Source of the DNA: Serendipita indica DSM 11827
Taxonomy: Eukaryota; Basidiomycota; Agaricomycetes; Sebacinales; Serendipitaceae
Reading direction: 5' to 3'
Assembly (NCBI GenBank): GCA_910890315.1
Contig: CAJVGD010000042.1
Coordinates: 2,294,001 to 2,358,000 of the forward strand
Length of the DNA: 64,000 nucleotides
In this document: piece after piece, positions 1-11,206 of the stretch
Layout of the letters: the number at the start of each line of letters is the position of its first letter
Numbering within the stretch: the stretch's first letter is position 1
Notes under the pieces: model-generated
The model's database searches: none
Told to the model about the DNA's origin: nothing
The model's input: the letters and a program-made list of their open reading frames with translations, nothing else
Translations under genes and position numbers: made by a program

Positions 1-399
1 CGCATCAGAGACACAACAAGACGAAGTGCCACTTTACATTGGCGGCATCGAGCCGCATCTCTCAGTGGGAGTATAAATATCAGCCTGGCGAGCCGTCTCG
101 ATAAGAAAGAAGACCTCTCTTCCTATCTTAGCAGATGTTCTAGCTCGAATTGACGGGAGTGACATATATTCACTAGAAAATTAATAAGCAATTTCTGCAG
201 ACGAGAATAAGTACATATTAGCAACTGATTCCACTGCTTTGCAGCACCCCGTCTCTGTGCAAGCGCCGCCCTACACGAGGATATTTCCGTGTGTCCGATA
301 GTGTGCACTCATTTTTGGTGCCAGAAGATAGATCTGACGCCTCGAATACGGATGCGAGAATGCCCAGTGCTAAAGTAGATCGCTATTTGTACTTTTCCA

Positions 400-660
400 G
401 GGCCTCCTATGATATTGGACGCTCTCGACCGCAGATAAGGAGGCAATTAGAGAAGCTAATGAAGAAATTCTGCATCATGGCACCACGGCTCTGGGTTCGC
501 GTTTGAATGCGCCTGAGTCCCTCGTCGCAAGGCTTGCAATCTGACCTATCAGAGTTGCCCTCGAGAAGATGATCGACAAGACCAAGTGCAGATTATGCCT
601 CCATTATCTGCCCACCATTCAGGACTTCGATTGGTGCGCATGCGAGGTCTTGATCAAGTC
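400..660 (-). pseudogene. Degenerate DUF6535 gene fragment
   Basis: No long ORF exists here, but the reverse complement reads LGLVDHLLEGNSD, then CKPCDEGL, then MMQNFFISFSNCLLICGR. This aligns with LGRIDHLSEQQRDD, CAHCEKSL and MMENISKFIIGFSDCLLVCDR in the two DUF6535 genes just to the right. The frame soon meets a stop. It is best read as an older, third copy of the DUF6535 C-terminal region, lying beside the two younger tandem copies. The rest of bases 1-790 holds only short, uninformative ORFs. Confidence 0.6.
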
Positions 661-789
661 AAGTTTCACCTACAAACACTAACTCCAGGCGTGTTGGTGC
701 AAACATACCAAAAACAACAGGGTCGCATTCTCACTATGAATTTACATTCAAATTTCCGCAGATGAGGACAAAAATGACGCGAAGGAGAC

Positions 790-3720
790 TGTCATGTACA
801 CGAGATTGAGAGTTGCGCCTTACAGACCCTGGCCCTGTTTCGGAAGTTGAAGATGTTTGGATATACTCGAGTCGGTACGCAAATCGGGAGTACCTCCAGC
901 TGGCTGTCCGCGACTTGGACTTGGACTTGGCTTGCGACTTCCCAACGCACTGGCAATACTTTGGGAACTAGCCTGTCGCGTGGGATCCCTAGGCGTCGGA
1001 TTGCTCTTGACCGTGTTGATGAAGTTGATTGCGGGGTTGAACCATATCCTTGGCAGTTCTCCAGTCCCATTCTTTTTCTGCTCGAGGGCAGATTTCCACA
1101 CGGCTTTCTCCTTATCCCATGGGACAAAGTCGTTGACTTCATTCTTGGGTAAATCAGGAGGCTCCAGGACAGACTTCAGTGCACCTAGCGCCGTTTCACA
1201 CTGCGCTTCACGGTTGCGTCTTATTACGGTCACAAACAAGGAGGCAGTCGGAGAATCCGATAATAAACTTGCTAATGTTTTCCATCATCGCGTTGCGATC
1301 CTGGTTCTTGTCTTGGATACTCGCTAGGCTCTTCTCGCAATGAGCGCACCCCTGGTCGTCACGTTGCTGCTCGGACAAGTGATCGATACGACCAAGTGCG
1401 GAGTACGCTATAACGACGTTTTTGGTATCGCTCTCCTTTACTTGGCCAGTTGGGTTGGGATCACTATACTTTGCTAGAGCAGTCGGCAGTTCTCTCGGGT
1501 CAAAGTTGTCCTTGGTGAGCCGTCCTTTGAGAGCATAACGCTGATCTGAGCACCCTTCAATGGAAAGGAACCATCGCAGGAACTCGCAAAGTAATACTGC
1601 CCTTTTGCGGCGGGTCTCGTCGACTGTTTTCTCACCAGATGCCGGCTGGAGAATGCAACCCTTTGCAAGGAAAATATATACCTCTGTAATAATTTCCTTT
1701 TCGAGGATGATATGGGGGTGTTTGCGCTCCAGTGTAACGAGATTCGGAAGATGCTCGAAACACAAGTCGAGGATCACCCTCTCGGTCGACTTATCCGCTC
1801 GCTTTATCAAAGACGCGATGATATCGAGGTCAAGATCGACCCGCTTGCGCACGAGATCGATCTCCTTTGTCGCTTCCTTGGGAGAATGTCCAAGGTCATT
1901 CTCTAGGCCTGCGTCCGAATTGCTCTCTTTGCCTTCCTCCTTATCTTCCTCGACATTACTCGCCTTGCCATGCTGGGGATGAGAGTGGACATGTATCTTG
2001 TATCCAATCCAGGCGACCCAGCGTCCAACCCAGGAGACAATCCACGAAACCCCCTTCGACAGCGGCGATTGGAAGGGAGCCTCTGGTTGGAAAAGGGGGA
2101 TGAGGCTGGTGACGAAGAAAATGAGAGTCCCAATCCCAGAGACTACGAGTGCGACAATTCCAGCCGCTGGAGCAGTCGCGAATAAAAGTTGAAGGATTCC
2201 GATGGCAGAGATGAATAGGGCGAGATGCATGCAGATCGAGAGGAAGGCGACAAATCCCGATAACTTCCACTTCTTGGCCCCTTTGTATCTGTAGTGGCGG
2301 ATACGTGCACGAAGTTGTGTAGAGGACACAGCTTTGAGGTTGCGTTGATAGCTTCGTGTCCATTGTCTGACGAGGATGCCCAGAAGTGCCACGAAGATGC
2401 TAATAAAGAGACCGGCGAACAGGAAGCAGTTGACACTGGTTATGTATGCCGGTATCTTGAACTGATCCTGACTTGTACTTCCAGGTTGGCGAGTCTCCTG
2501 CAGGATGGCGAGCAAGATATCCCCCTGGTCTGGCTGCAGCTTGGAATACGTGATTTGAATGAACGCAGAGAGCACTGCTGAGAAGAGACCGGCCTAGGCG
2601 GTGGTCAATAAAAGGCGCGGGGGACTAATTGCCAGCACTCACAAATACAAGGAGCACATCTACCGTATTATTCGCGTCCTCTACCAGGTCGTCGTCATAA
2701 TTATGCCCTTTCTGCATGTAGACACTCCAAACTGTCGGTTGAGCTGGGGAGCCTTCAGCATCGATGTTGCTCAAACCCCAACCGGGTGGCAATGCCGTAA
2801 AGCCATTGAGCGTCACACTTCCTAATGCTATAGCTCTTTATCAATAACGCTGCCAGCAGTATGGTCCGAGGTGCATACCATTCTCCTGGTCATAGCGAAC
2901 GCCGTAGTTTCCTGACATTCGTGAGGGATTGAGACCAGAAGCACGAGATAAGGCGAGAAGAACGCGATACTAAGGTTGTGGGCGGAGTCAAGTTGTTAAC
3001 CAGCCGTTAACTCAGCATCCTCGCGAGTTTGGTGCGGCCTTGCCCGCTTTCCCGGGATATTGGTTCTATCAGTCCTTTCTCGGATTTGGTTGTCTATTCC
3101 ACGTGTCTTGTATGAATTCAAGTCGCTAAAGTGGCGCCAACATATTGACCTACGCGTTTGATCTCGAAATATCCAGTTTCCCGGGATTAGACTGTGTCAA
3201 AATCAATTTGACGCGTGATTGAGCTCCTGCACGTAACCCGTCTCTACTCGTTGTCAATACAGCTAAAATATATTCAACTTTGCAATGGCCTCCTATACGA
3301 CGTACTTCTCCTTAAACACAACCCTATGGAACACCCTACTGGGACTAGAGCCATCACCATTGACGATGATACTCTCCTTGGTGGGCGGCATTCTCGTACT
3401 GGTACCGAGCGTTCATTGCAGCATCTTGATCGAGAGAGGGCCGCAAATTCGCACCCAATGGATTCTAATTCGAACTCTTCTCGCAATACTGGCCTCGATA
3501 TTCTTCATTGACCTCCTCTTCGCGCCATACGGAGAGCAAAGCCGCTACTTCAGAGCATCTGGAGTTACCAATGGAATTTACGGGTTGCTCAAGACGTGGG
3601 AAATTTGCTTCTCCTCGCTCATCGATGGCGTACCTCTACCATTATGGGTCAGACTATCCCATCCAGCGTCAAATAGTGCGCACCCTAAAAGCAGCAAGGA
3701 AGAAGAGGCCGGGGAAACTA
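790..3720. repeat. Tandem segmental duplication, left copy
   Basis: Bases of roughly 790-3720 and 4420-7350 are homologous in the same order and orientation: DUF6535 gene on minus, about 360 bp of shared upstream sequence, then the start of a wax-synthase-like gene on plus. The offset is 3640 at the DUF6535 exon 3 start and 3632 at the wax-synthase start. Similarity is high in coding, intronic and intergenic sequence, so the event is fairly recent. The left copy loses homology about 430 bp into the wax-synthase gene. Confidence 0.85.
820..2918 (-). pseudogene. DUF6535-type membrane protein, left tandem copy, frameshifted near the C-terminus
   Basis: Three exons fit the splice signals: 2918-2879 (start MSGNYGVRYD), 2821-2643 and 2593 onward. 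Exon 2 carries the family block TVWSVYMQKGHNYDDDLVED. Exon 3 opens with AGLFSAVLSAFIQITYSKLQ and supplies four hydrophobic helices, for example around VNCFLFAGLFISIFVALLG and SGFVAFLSICMHLALFISA. The soluble C-terminal half has no known function. Compared with the right copy, two bases are missing near 1212, so the frame ends at TQP (about 1208) and the last 125 or so codons continue in another frame down to 820. It could still express a C-terminally shortened protein. DUF6535 proteins are known as large basidiomycete families of membrane proteins without an assigned activity. Confidence 0.75.
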
Positions 3721-3764
3721 GGCCTGAGGTAACAGAGGAAAGAAATACAGCTCGAATTGTCTAG
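3285..3764 (+). pseudogene. 5' fragment of a wax-synthase-like gene
   Basis: The first about 140 codons match the full-length gene at 6917-8350 almost residue for residue (MASYTTYFSLNTTLWNTLLG here, MASYTTSFSLNTTLWNTLLG there). Homology stops near SKEEEAGETR and the reading frame closes after about 15 unrelated residues. The catalytic histidine region of the family lies downstream of the break, so this copy cannot be an acyltransferase. It is the truncated partner in the tandem duplication and sits divergently from the left DUF6535 copy. Confidence 0.8.
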
Positions 3765-4446
3765 TAAGTTATGGGTAGGTCCAATTCTCGGTTGGAGACC
3801 GAAGGTTTCCCCGTGCTGCGAGAGGCAGACAGAGGACAGATAGCGTTACGTATGAGACAATATAAACTCTTGTTGAATCAACGGGCCTGCGTACAGGAGA
3901 TAACTAAGTAGCAGGTAGCAGGCCAAACGAAAGGCATTGCCACAGTGTCGGTGGGCGAATGTCGCGTACCAGCAGAGTTAGCGGGTCGTTTCTACAGAAG
4001 AGCATGGCTAGACCCGTTCCGGCCACCCAGCTCTCTATAAAGAAAAAAGGAGCTACAGATTCGTCCATTGTAGAATAATAGGAAGAGCATAGTTGTCTGC
4101 GATTGTTCGGGGGCACGGGGTCTATGGATACATGCGTAATAGACCTGTATGCATCATATGTGGAGGGAGGGGAGCGACAAATGGGAGAAAACGGGATCTG
4201 GTGGTAGAACGAGCCTAGACTTCAGGTCGAGAATCTGAGCTTCGAGTAGATATGCCTCACCTGAATGTCAATGCATAACGAGTCAGATCGTGATTGTCAG
4301 TCGAATAATCCCACCTCACATACTGCTCTCTCGCTATAATTGTAAGTGTGAATGCTACAACCTTTATCCAATATTCATATTTCGACAGACGTGAACAAGG
4401 AAGACCTGGTAGAGACAGCTACGTACATGAAGTCGAGAGTTAAGAC
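3765..4446. other. Spacer between the duplicated units
   Basis: This stretch lies between the truncated wax-synthase copy and the 3' end of the second DUF6535 copy. I see no supported gene, RNA or obvious repeat. The duplication breakpoint on the left copy must fall near its left edge, at about 3720. Confidence 0.5.
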
Positions 4447-6559
4447 TTATGGCCTTTGGTCTGGTCTCGGAATTACAAGATGTGTCGCGGTACTTGTATC
4501 GGCACGCAAATCGGGAGTGCCTCCAGTCGGTCGTCCGCGGCCTGGACTTCGACTTGGCTTGCGAATTCCCAACGCACTGGCAATACTTTGGGAACTAGCC
4601 TGTCGCGTGGGATCCCTAGGCGTCGGATTGCTCTTGACCGTGTTGATGAAGTCGATTGCGGGGTTGAACCATATCCTTGGCAGTTCTCCAGTCCCATTCT
4701 TTTTCTGCTCGAGGGCAGATTTCCACACGGCTTTCTCCTTATCCCATGGGACAAAGTCGTTGACTGCATTCTTGGGTAAATCAGGAGGCTCCAGGACAGA
4801 TTTCAGTGCACCTAGTGCCGTTTCACACTGCGCTTCACGTGGTTGCGTCTTATTACGGTCACAAACAAGGAGGCAGTCGGAGAATCCGATAATAAACTTG
4901 CTAATGTTTTCCATCCTCGCGTTGCGATCCTGGTTCTTGTCTTGGATACTCGCTAGGCTCTTCTCGCAATGAGCGCACCCCTGGTCGTCACGTTGCTGCT
5001 CGGACAAGTGATCGATACGACCAAGTGCGGAGTACGCTATAACGACGTTTTTGGTATCGCTCTCCTTTACTTGGCCAGTTGGGTTGGGATCACTATACTT
5101 TGCTAGAGCAGTCGGAAGCTCTTTTGGGTCGAAGCTGTCCTTGTTGAGCCGGTCTTTGATAGCATAACGCTGATCTGAGCACCCTTCAATGGAAAGGAAC
5201 CATCGCAGGAACTCGCAAAGTAATACTGCCCTTTTGCGGCGGGTCTCGTCGACTGCTTTCACACCAAATACTGGCTGAGAATGCAACCCTTTGCAAGAAA
5301 GATATAAACCTCGGTAATGATTTCCTTTTCGAGGATGATATGGGGGTGTTTGCGCTCCAGTGTAACGAGATTCGGAAGATGTTCAAAACACAAGTCGAGG
5401 ATCGCCCTCTCGGTTGACTTGTCCGCTCGCTTTATCAGAGAAGCGATGATATCGAGGTCAAGCTCGAGCCGCTTGCGCACGCGACTGATCTCCTTTGTCG
5501 CTTCCTTGGGAGAATGTCCAAGATCATCCTCCAGACCTGCGTCCGAACTGCTCTCTTTGTCTCCCTTCACATTGCCCTCCTTATCTCCCTCGACACCACT
5601 CTCCTTGCCACCCCGCAGATGGGAGGGGACATATATCTTCTGCCCAATCCAGGTAACCTTGCGCCCTACCCAGGTAGAAACCCAGATCAGACCCTTCGAC
5701 AGAGGCGATTGGAAGGGAGCCTCTGGTTGGAAAAGGGGGATGAAACTGGTGACAAAGAAAATGATAGTGCCGATCCCAAAGACTACGAGTGCGACAATTC
5801 CAGCCGCTGGAGCAGTCGCGAATAGCAGTTGGAGTATTCCGACCGCGGACACGAATAGGGCGAGATGCATACAGATCGAGAGGAAGGCGACAAACCCCGA
5901 CAACTTCCACTTCTTGATCCCCTTATATCTGTAATGGCGGATGCGTGCACGAAGTTGTGTAGAGGACACAGCTTTGAGGTTGCGTTGATAGCTTCGGGTC
6001 CATTGTTTGACCAGGATGCCCAGTAGTGCAACAAATATGCTGATGAAGAGACCGGCGAACAGAAAGCAGTTGACACTGACCACATATGCCGGTATCCTGA
6101 ACTTCTCCTGACTTGTACTCCCAGGTCGACGAGTCTCCTGCAGGATGGCGAGCAAGATCTCCCCCTGATCGGGCTGCAGCTTCGGATACGTTATTTGAAT
6201 GAATGCAGAGAGCACTGCTGAGAAGAGACCGGCCTAGACGGTGGTCAAAAGAGAGCGCCGGAGACTAACTGCCAGCACTCACGAAAATGAGAAGTACATC
6301 CACCGTATTATTCGCATCCTTTACTAGGTCATCGTCGTAATTATGTCCTTTCCGCATATAGACACTCCAAACTGTCGGCTGAATCGGGGCGCCTTCAGCA
6401 TCATCGTTGCTCTGAAGCCAACTAGATGGAAATGCCGTCGAGTTGTTGAGCCTTTCGGTTCCTAATGCTATGGCTCTTTCTCAACGACGGTGCCTCTAAT
6501 ATAGGTGCGAGGGGCATACCAGTCTGCGGGTCGTAGTGAGTAGTATATTTACCTGACAT
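4447..6559 (-). pseudogene. DUF6535-type membrane protein, right tandem copy, frameshifted mid-protein
   Basis: The exon structure is identical to the left copy: 6559-6520 (MSGKYTTHYDPQT), 6461-6283 (block TVWSVYMRKGHNYDDDLVKD) and 6233 onward (AGLFSAVLSAFIQITYPKLQ, then the same four hydrophobic helices). Relative to the left copy one base is missing near 5270, so the frame ends in SQYLV at 5259. The remaining C-terminal 270 or so codons lie open in another frame, 5286-4447, ending in RPDQRP. The left copy is intact at this point but broken at a different one, so the two copies decayed independently. Sequencing error cannot be excluded from one assembly. Confidence 0.75.
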
Positions 6560-6916
6560 TGAGACTAGAATTGTGAGATAAGGCGAGAAGAACGCGATAC
6601 AGAGGTTGTGGGCGGAGTCAAGTTGTTAACCAGCCGTCAACCCAGCGTCCTCGCGAGTTTGGTGCGGGGCTTGCCCGCTTTCCCGGGATATTGGTTCTAT
6701 CAGCCTTTTCTCGGATTACGTTGTCTATTCCACGTGTCTCGTGTGAGTTCACATCGTTAAAGTGGCGCCAACATATCGACCTACGCGTTTGATCTCGAAA
6801 CATCCAGTTTCTCGGGTTTAGATCGTGTCAAAAATCCATTTGACGCGTGATCGAGCTCCTGTACGTAACCCGTCTCTACTCGTTGTCAATACAACTGAAA
6901 TGTTTTCAGTTTTGTA
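6560..6916. promoter_or_regulatory. Divergent promoter of the DUF6535 / wax-synthase pair
   Basis: The 357 bp between the two divergent start codons is well conserved with 2919-3284 in the left copy. It contains two ACGCGT hexamers (near 6783 and 6842) that the left copy also has, and a conserved Cys/Ser-free noncoding block around TTGTCTATTCCACGTGTCT. The sharing suggests, but does not prove, that both genes are driven from here. Confidence 0.4.
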
Positions 6917-8350
6917 ATGGCCTCCTATACGACATCTTTCTCCTTGAACACGACACTATGGAACACCCTACTGGGACTAGAGCCATCACCATTGACGATG
7001 ATACTCTCCTTGGTGGGCGGCATTCTCGTACTGGTGCTGAGCGTTCATTGCAGCGTCTTGATCGAGAGAGGGCCGCAAAATCGCACCCAATGGATTCTAA
7101 TTCGAACTCTCCTCGCGATTCTGGCGTCAATACTGTTCATTGACCTCCTCTTCGCGCCATATGGACAGAAGAACCGCTACTTCAGAACGTCTGGAGTTAC
7201 CAATGGGATCTATGGGTTACTTAAGACGTGGGAGATTTGCTTCTCCTCGCTCATCGATGGTGTACCCCTCCCGTCATGGGTCAGACTATCCCATCCAGCG
7301 TCAAATGGTGCGCACCCTAAAAGCGGGAAGGAAGAAGAGACCAGGGAAACTCTTCATTCTATCGATACCCGTGGCTGGTGGTACAGCTTCGACGTCATTT
7401 CCACTCTACGTGGCGTCTCTTGGCTTCCCGACAGGAGATTCGATATCGCAACCCCCAGCTTGGTCCAGAAGATTGCCTCTCGAACTACGCGCGGTCGCTT
7501 CGTTCTCGAGCGCATACTATGGCTCCTCACGTCGCTCTTCGTGATGGATATCATCGATACAGTCTCAAAAGAATGGTCATACATGGATGGACAAGGCCTT
7601 GGACGTATCGCCCAGTCCTATTCATCGACAAAGATTACCACTCTGTACCCAGCGTACGCACATCAAGCCACGAGTAAGCCGTTTTACGGTCAACTCGCAT
7701 TGGTCGCATGTACGGCCCTTTCGACACAATTCTCTGTCGAAATATTCTACACTGCTTTCGGACTCCTCTGCGTCGGAGTCTTCAACGTCAGCCCATCCGC
7801 CTTTCCGCACTTTTTCAACAACCCATTCTACATCCACAACTACACCTCTGTTCGTCACTTCTGGGGTTATCAATGGCACCACATCTTCCGCCAGGTAATG
7901 ACGCGTGTGACGGACCCTTTCCTGCACGTATTTCGTATACCGAAACGCAGCGCACTAGGGACGATTATGCGCGTCGTGATCGCATTTACGCTCTCTGGGC
8001 TCATTCACTGCGTCATTCAAGCACGCGCACAAGCGCTTTATCTTGCGCCCAACGTCGAGCTTGTCGTATTAGATCCGGACACGCTCCGATTCTTCATGTC
8101 TCAGCCACTTGCCATTGCGTTTGAACACCTTTGCATGTTCCCGCTGGTGAGATTCTTGCCACCTCTGGTGAAGAGGACATTGATGGTGGTGTGGACGCTT
8201 GGTTGGCTGACTTGGAGCGCGCGATGGTGGGTGGATGTCTGGATCAAGATGGGAATGTACCAGCCGGAGGAGCGTGTCGTTCTCTTCAGTGTCATACGCG
8301 GACTTTGGAGAGGGGAATGGTATATTGCTGGACTGCCGGCCCCTTCCTAG
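6917..8350 (+). CDS. Wax-synthase-like membrane acyltransferase
   Basis: A single-exon ORF of 477 aa with many hydrophobic segments. Residues about 311-326 read SVRHFWGYQWHHIFRQ and residues 358-364 read TLSGLIH. These match the two signature blocks of the fungal wax-synthase domain (MBOAT-like acyltransferases): the RxFWG..WH motif and a Ser-Gly-x-x-His motif holding a conserved histidine. Family members transfer acyl groups to alcohols or to terpenoid hydroxyls in the ER membrane. The substrate cannot be told from sequence. The start at 6917 is supported by the conserved N-terminus in the truncated copy at 3285. The gene is divergent from a DUF6535 gene. Confidence 0.8.
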   Translation: MASYTTSFSLNTTLWNTLLGLEPSPLTMILSLVGGILVLVLSVHCSVLIERGPQNRTQWILIRTLLAILASILFIDLLFAPYGQKNRYFRTSGVTNGIYGLLKTWEICFSSLIDGVPLPSWVRLSHPASNGAHPKSGKEEETRETLHSIDTRGWWYSFDVISTLRGVSWLPDRRFDIATPSLVQKIASRTTRGRFVLERILWLLTSLFVMDIIDTVSKEWSYMDGQGLGRIAQSYSSTKITTLYPAYAHQATSKPFYGQLALVACTALSTQFSVEIFYTAFGLLCVGVFNVSPSAFPHFFNNPFYIHNYTSVRHFWGYQWHHIFRQVMTRVTDPFLHVFRIPKRSALGTIMRVVIAFTLSGLIHCVIQARAQALYLAPNVELVVLDPDTLRFFMSQPLAIAFEHLCMFPLVRFLPPLVKRTLMVVWTLGWLTWSARWWVDVWIKMGMYQPEERVVLFSVIRGLWRGEWYIAGLPAPS

Positions 8351-8589
8351 CTGTTGGGTATCATTGTTATATACAGTAAGCTTATACAGGACATATTTAA
8401 TACCTATGCAACACTTAAGAGAGCGTACGGTTTCCATGCCTATGATCTGAGTGGGAAGAAAGTCTTTGGTGAATGGGAAGCGGTCGTTGAACGTCGGGGT
8501 TCCACTTTGTTCGTACGTCCTCTACAAATCTCTCCGAGTTCTATTTATTAGCGTGTCAGAGTTGCACGATCCTTTTATGGGTAGACACT

Positions 8590-10289
8590 TACTCTCATTT
8601 GGGTAATGGCGACTGCAGCAAGACGGATATTTTCGCCGTCGGTATACGGCCAGATCTTAAGGAAAAGTTTGTATTCTTCGGTTTCAGGGTTGAGGTACGA
8701 GGCGATAACGTTTCGCGGGACCCCTCCTAGCGCAGGTGAAATCACTCCACACACAAAGTCAAAACGACCCACTCCGTAAGTTCCTTTCGTCATTGCACTG
8801 TATAAGAGGAGTCGGAAGATTGACAAGCATGAACTACAGTCATGTTAGAATCGAATTCCTACCATTTGGATGAAAAGCTCACGCCAAGCAGCCATCCCTT
8901 GTCGACAAAATATCCGTTGACCCCCGTACGTGTGACGGATGCAAGAGCTACATCATGACGTTGGATTTTAGCCAGACAGTTTCCAGGGAAAAGGCGGCTT
9001 TAATACACGTAGCCACTGGCTCAGCTGGATTGACTGAGGAGAAGACCGACTAGGAGAAATTTGGTCAGTAATGATTCCTTTCTGTGAGTTTAAGAACCTA
9101 CTGCGAGTGGTGTCGCATTCTCGTAGTCTGGTAAAAGAATGTCCTTAGCCAATGTCCGGGAACCATTGGGCGCGTCGAGAGGCGAGCCAAAGATGGGAAG
9201 GGTCTCCACTTCCCCGTTCAAGAAATTGATATATCTCGTCGGAGAGAATGGTCCACGTATCATTTCCTCTGATGAGATGTCGGACACCGGACTTAGCGTC
9301 CAAAGCTCTCCCGGCCCGCCACAGTCGATGACGGAGAGAACATCTTGAAATGCCTTTGCCTGAAAATATGTCAATGGAGAAATTGAGTCGAGTAAAGAGA
9401 CCTAACATGTCAGGATAAAACTCGCCCAAGAGGCCTTTAACGGAAGCAAAACGACGCAAATGATGAACACGCAGTTCCTGGAAGACTTTTGAGACATAAT
9501 ATAATACGAGTGGGTGATAGCACTCACGTTCTGCTCTCCCACGTAAAAGCTAAACGCTTTGTCTTTGAGATCGTTGAGTTTGCTGACGGCTCGGCGGTAT
9601 TCTAGGTCTGAATGAGAATAATGAGTACATGTAAATTAAGGTTCTGAGTAGCTCGCCTTCCTCAGGAAGTTGGACGTCAAGCCAACACTTTGCTTCGGAA
9701 ACCCTGGCCCAAAACTCATGGGCATTCAGCTGATCTCTGGCTTGCTCTTTGGCTCGCTTATGTACTTCTTCTTGTGTGTCGATACTTTTGAGCATTTCTT
9801 GAAAGCGGTCCCATTTCTGCGACGTGGTGAGTAGCTTTGGATATGTGAGCAACGGAAAAGTGATGCCTCTGAACTAGGGATCGCGGAAAGCTTCCTGGAT
9901 ATTTTCTCCAGGAAAAGATTCAGTCGGCTGACATCTATACACTCTGTATAATTCAATAGTCCGGGCGATTGCGGTGAGGCTCACCTTGTCTGATCGCTTT
10001 CTCCGTGATATCGAATAGCCCGTTACTTGCATAGGCCATGTCGTCGGTACTTTCGAGTCGGAAATGTTGGAGCATGGCAAGTCTATGAGAATGCTCAATT
10101 ATCCATAGACGGCACACCTGCAAGGGAGTTGACCTCACCTCTTCTGCTCGATGAAGTATCTACCAAACTTATCAATATCAAAGCAAGGCTAAGGGTCTTA
10201 TAGTACCTGGCTCTTATGGCAGCCTCGATTGAACTTAGCTGGCGAGCCTCCCGGCGAAGAGAGGCTATGGGATGTGCTGCTTCAGACAT
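8590..10289 (-). CDS. Multi-exon gene of unknown function, model incomplete
   Basis: Several spliceable coding blocks lie in order on the minus strand. Exon 1 is 10289-10207 (MSEAAHPIASLRREARQL), exon 2 10159-10139, and exon 3 starts at 10082 (LAMLQHFRLESTDDMAYASN). Then come coding-like blocks near 9850-9660 (QLNAHEFWARVSEAKCWLDV), 9620-9410 (SFYVGEQN then ELRVHHLRRFASVKGLLGEF), 9357-9110 (FQDVLSVIDCGGPGELWTL), 8990-8870 and 8850-8590 (ETEEYKLFLKIWPYTDGENI). At two junctions no canonical donor keeps the frame, so the gene may be partly decayed or my exon limits are wrong. I recognise no family. The N-terminus looks helical and polar. Confidence 0.45.
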
Positions 10290-10580
10290 GAGTCAGCTCT
10301 TGGATCTTGGCGAACTCCAACTGTGCAGTTTATTTGTCTCTGGTATCGCGTTAGGGTATCCTCTCACGTCCCGTCTTCCCAACGCGGTCCGTGAAAATCG
10401 GCACAAAATGTGCTCAGGAGAGGAGAAAGGTGCCAGAATGCGTCTCTCATGAAACATTCTGGCTGGTTGCTGGCATGTATCCCTCTTCTGCCATCCAATC
10501 GGCGTCGTTTCTCCAGACACTTTGGCCCTTTATCGGTTAGATGCTCCACGGGTTCTTATCTTCTGTGTTATATGATTATT

Positions 10581-11097
10581 TCAATCACCCTGGTCAACAG
10601 ACTTGTCTTGCCGTCCGCCGGGAGCACATTGCCCCTCGCGTCTTGTTCTGCTGACCAACGAACGTGCGGATTCACCAAACCTTGATTCAAACTGCCATGT
10701 CCATGAAAGCCGCTGGAGTTCACGAACGAGGGGACTGGGCATACTCTGAATCGAATCCATGCTCATACCAAAACCAACACCTGGCCAGGTGCTCATTGGT
10801 GTCAAAGCTTTTAGCATCAATCGCTCTGAAATGTTCACCCATCGAGGCCACTCGCCAGACGTGCATTTCCCACGAGTGTTAGGAATAGAATGTGTTGGCA
10901 TCGTCCAGGAGGCACTCGCTAGCGAGTTTTAGCCAGGCGATGTCGTCACAACTGCCATGGGCGGTCTGGGCTTGACAGTATGACGGTGGATATACACAGT
11001 ACACCTGCACATATGCAAAGGTCGTCCAAAAGATGAAGAAGATCGAGAATATGTCGTAGACCACGCCGGGAGCTATCGATGCTTCCCCGTATAGCAT
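10581..11097 (-). other. Coding-like segments, possibly exons of the upstream gene
   Basis: Two open stretches on the minus strand look coding. One (11097-10879) contains a hydrophobic helix around VVYDIFSIFFIFWTTFAYVQ and a short Cys-containing tail. The other (10901-10581) contains GEWPRWVNISERLMLKAL. The second vaguely resembles the last exon of the paralogous gene at 39905-40785 (EYWSEWAPGAIGPVPFLRAL), so these may be 3' exons of the F-box-like gene at 11207-12434. I could not connect them by splice sites. Confidence 0.3.
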
Positions 11098-11206
11098 TCA
11101 ATCAAACTGTTACGTGTAGAGACTTTCGAGGCGACTAGCACAGGCTAACAATTCAAGATGTTAAGTAGTAATACAAACTCGAAGGATCAAGAAGGAGCCA
11201 ACCCAA

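Larger units (their letters stand above)
4420..7350. repeat. Tandem segmental duplication, right copy
   Basis: This is the second copy of the unit described at 790-3720. Its right-hand gene runs on intact past the end of shared sequence, so this copy is probably the source, or at least the copy that kept its full context. Confidence 0.85.

Noticed and set aside
1-790. Small ORFs at 123-308 and 291-506
   Set aside because: No protein-like composition or splice continuation. The only coding signal here is the DUF6535 relic on the minus strand.
5317-5934. 205-aa plus-strand frame in the right DUF6535 copy
   Set aside because: Antisense of the DUF6535 coding exon; the similar frame in the left copy is likewise a shadow.
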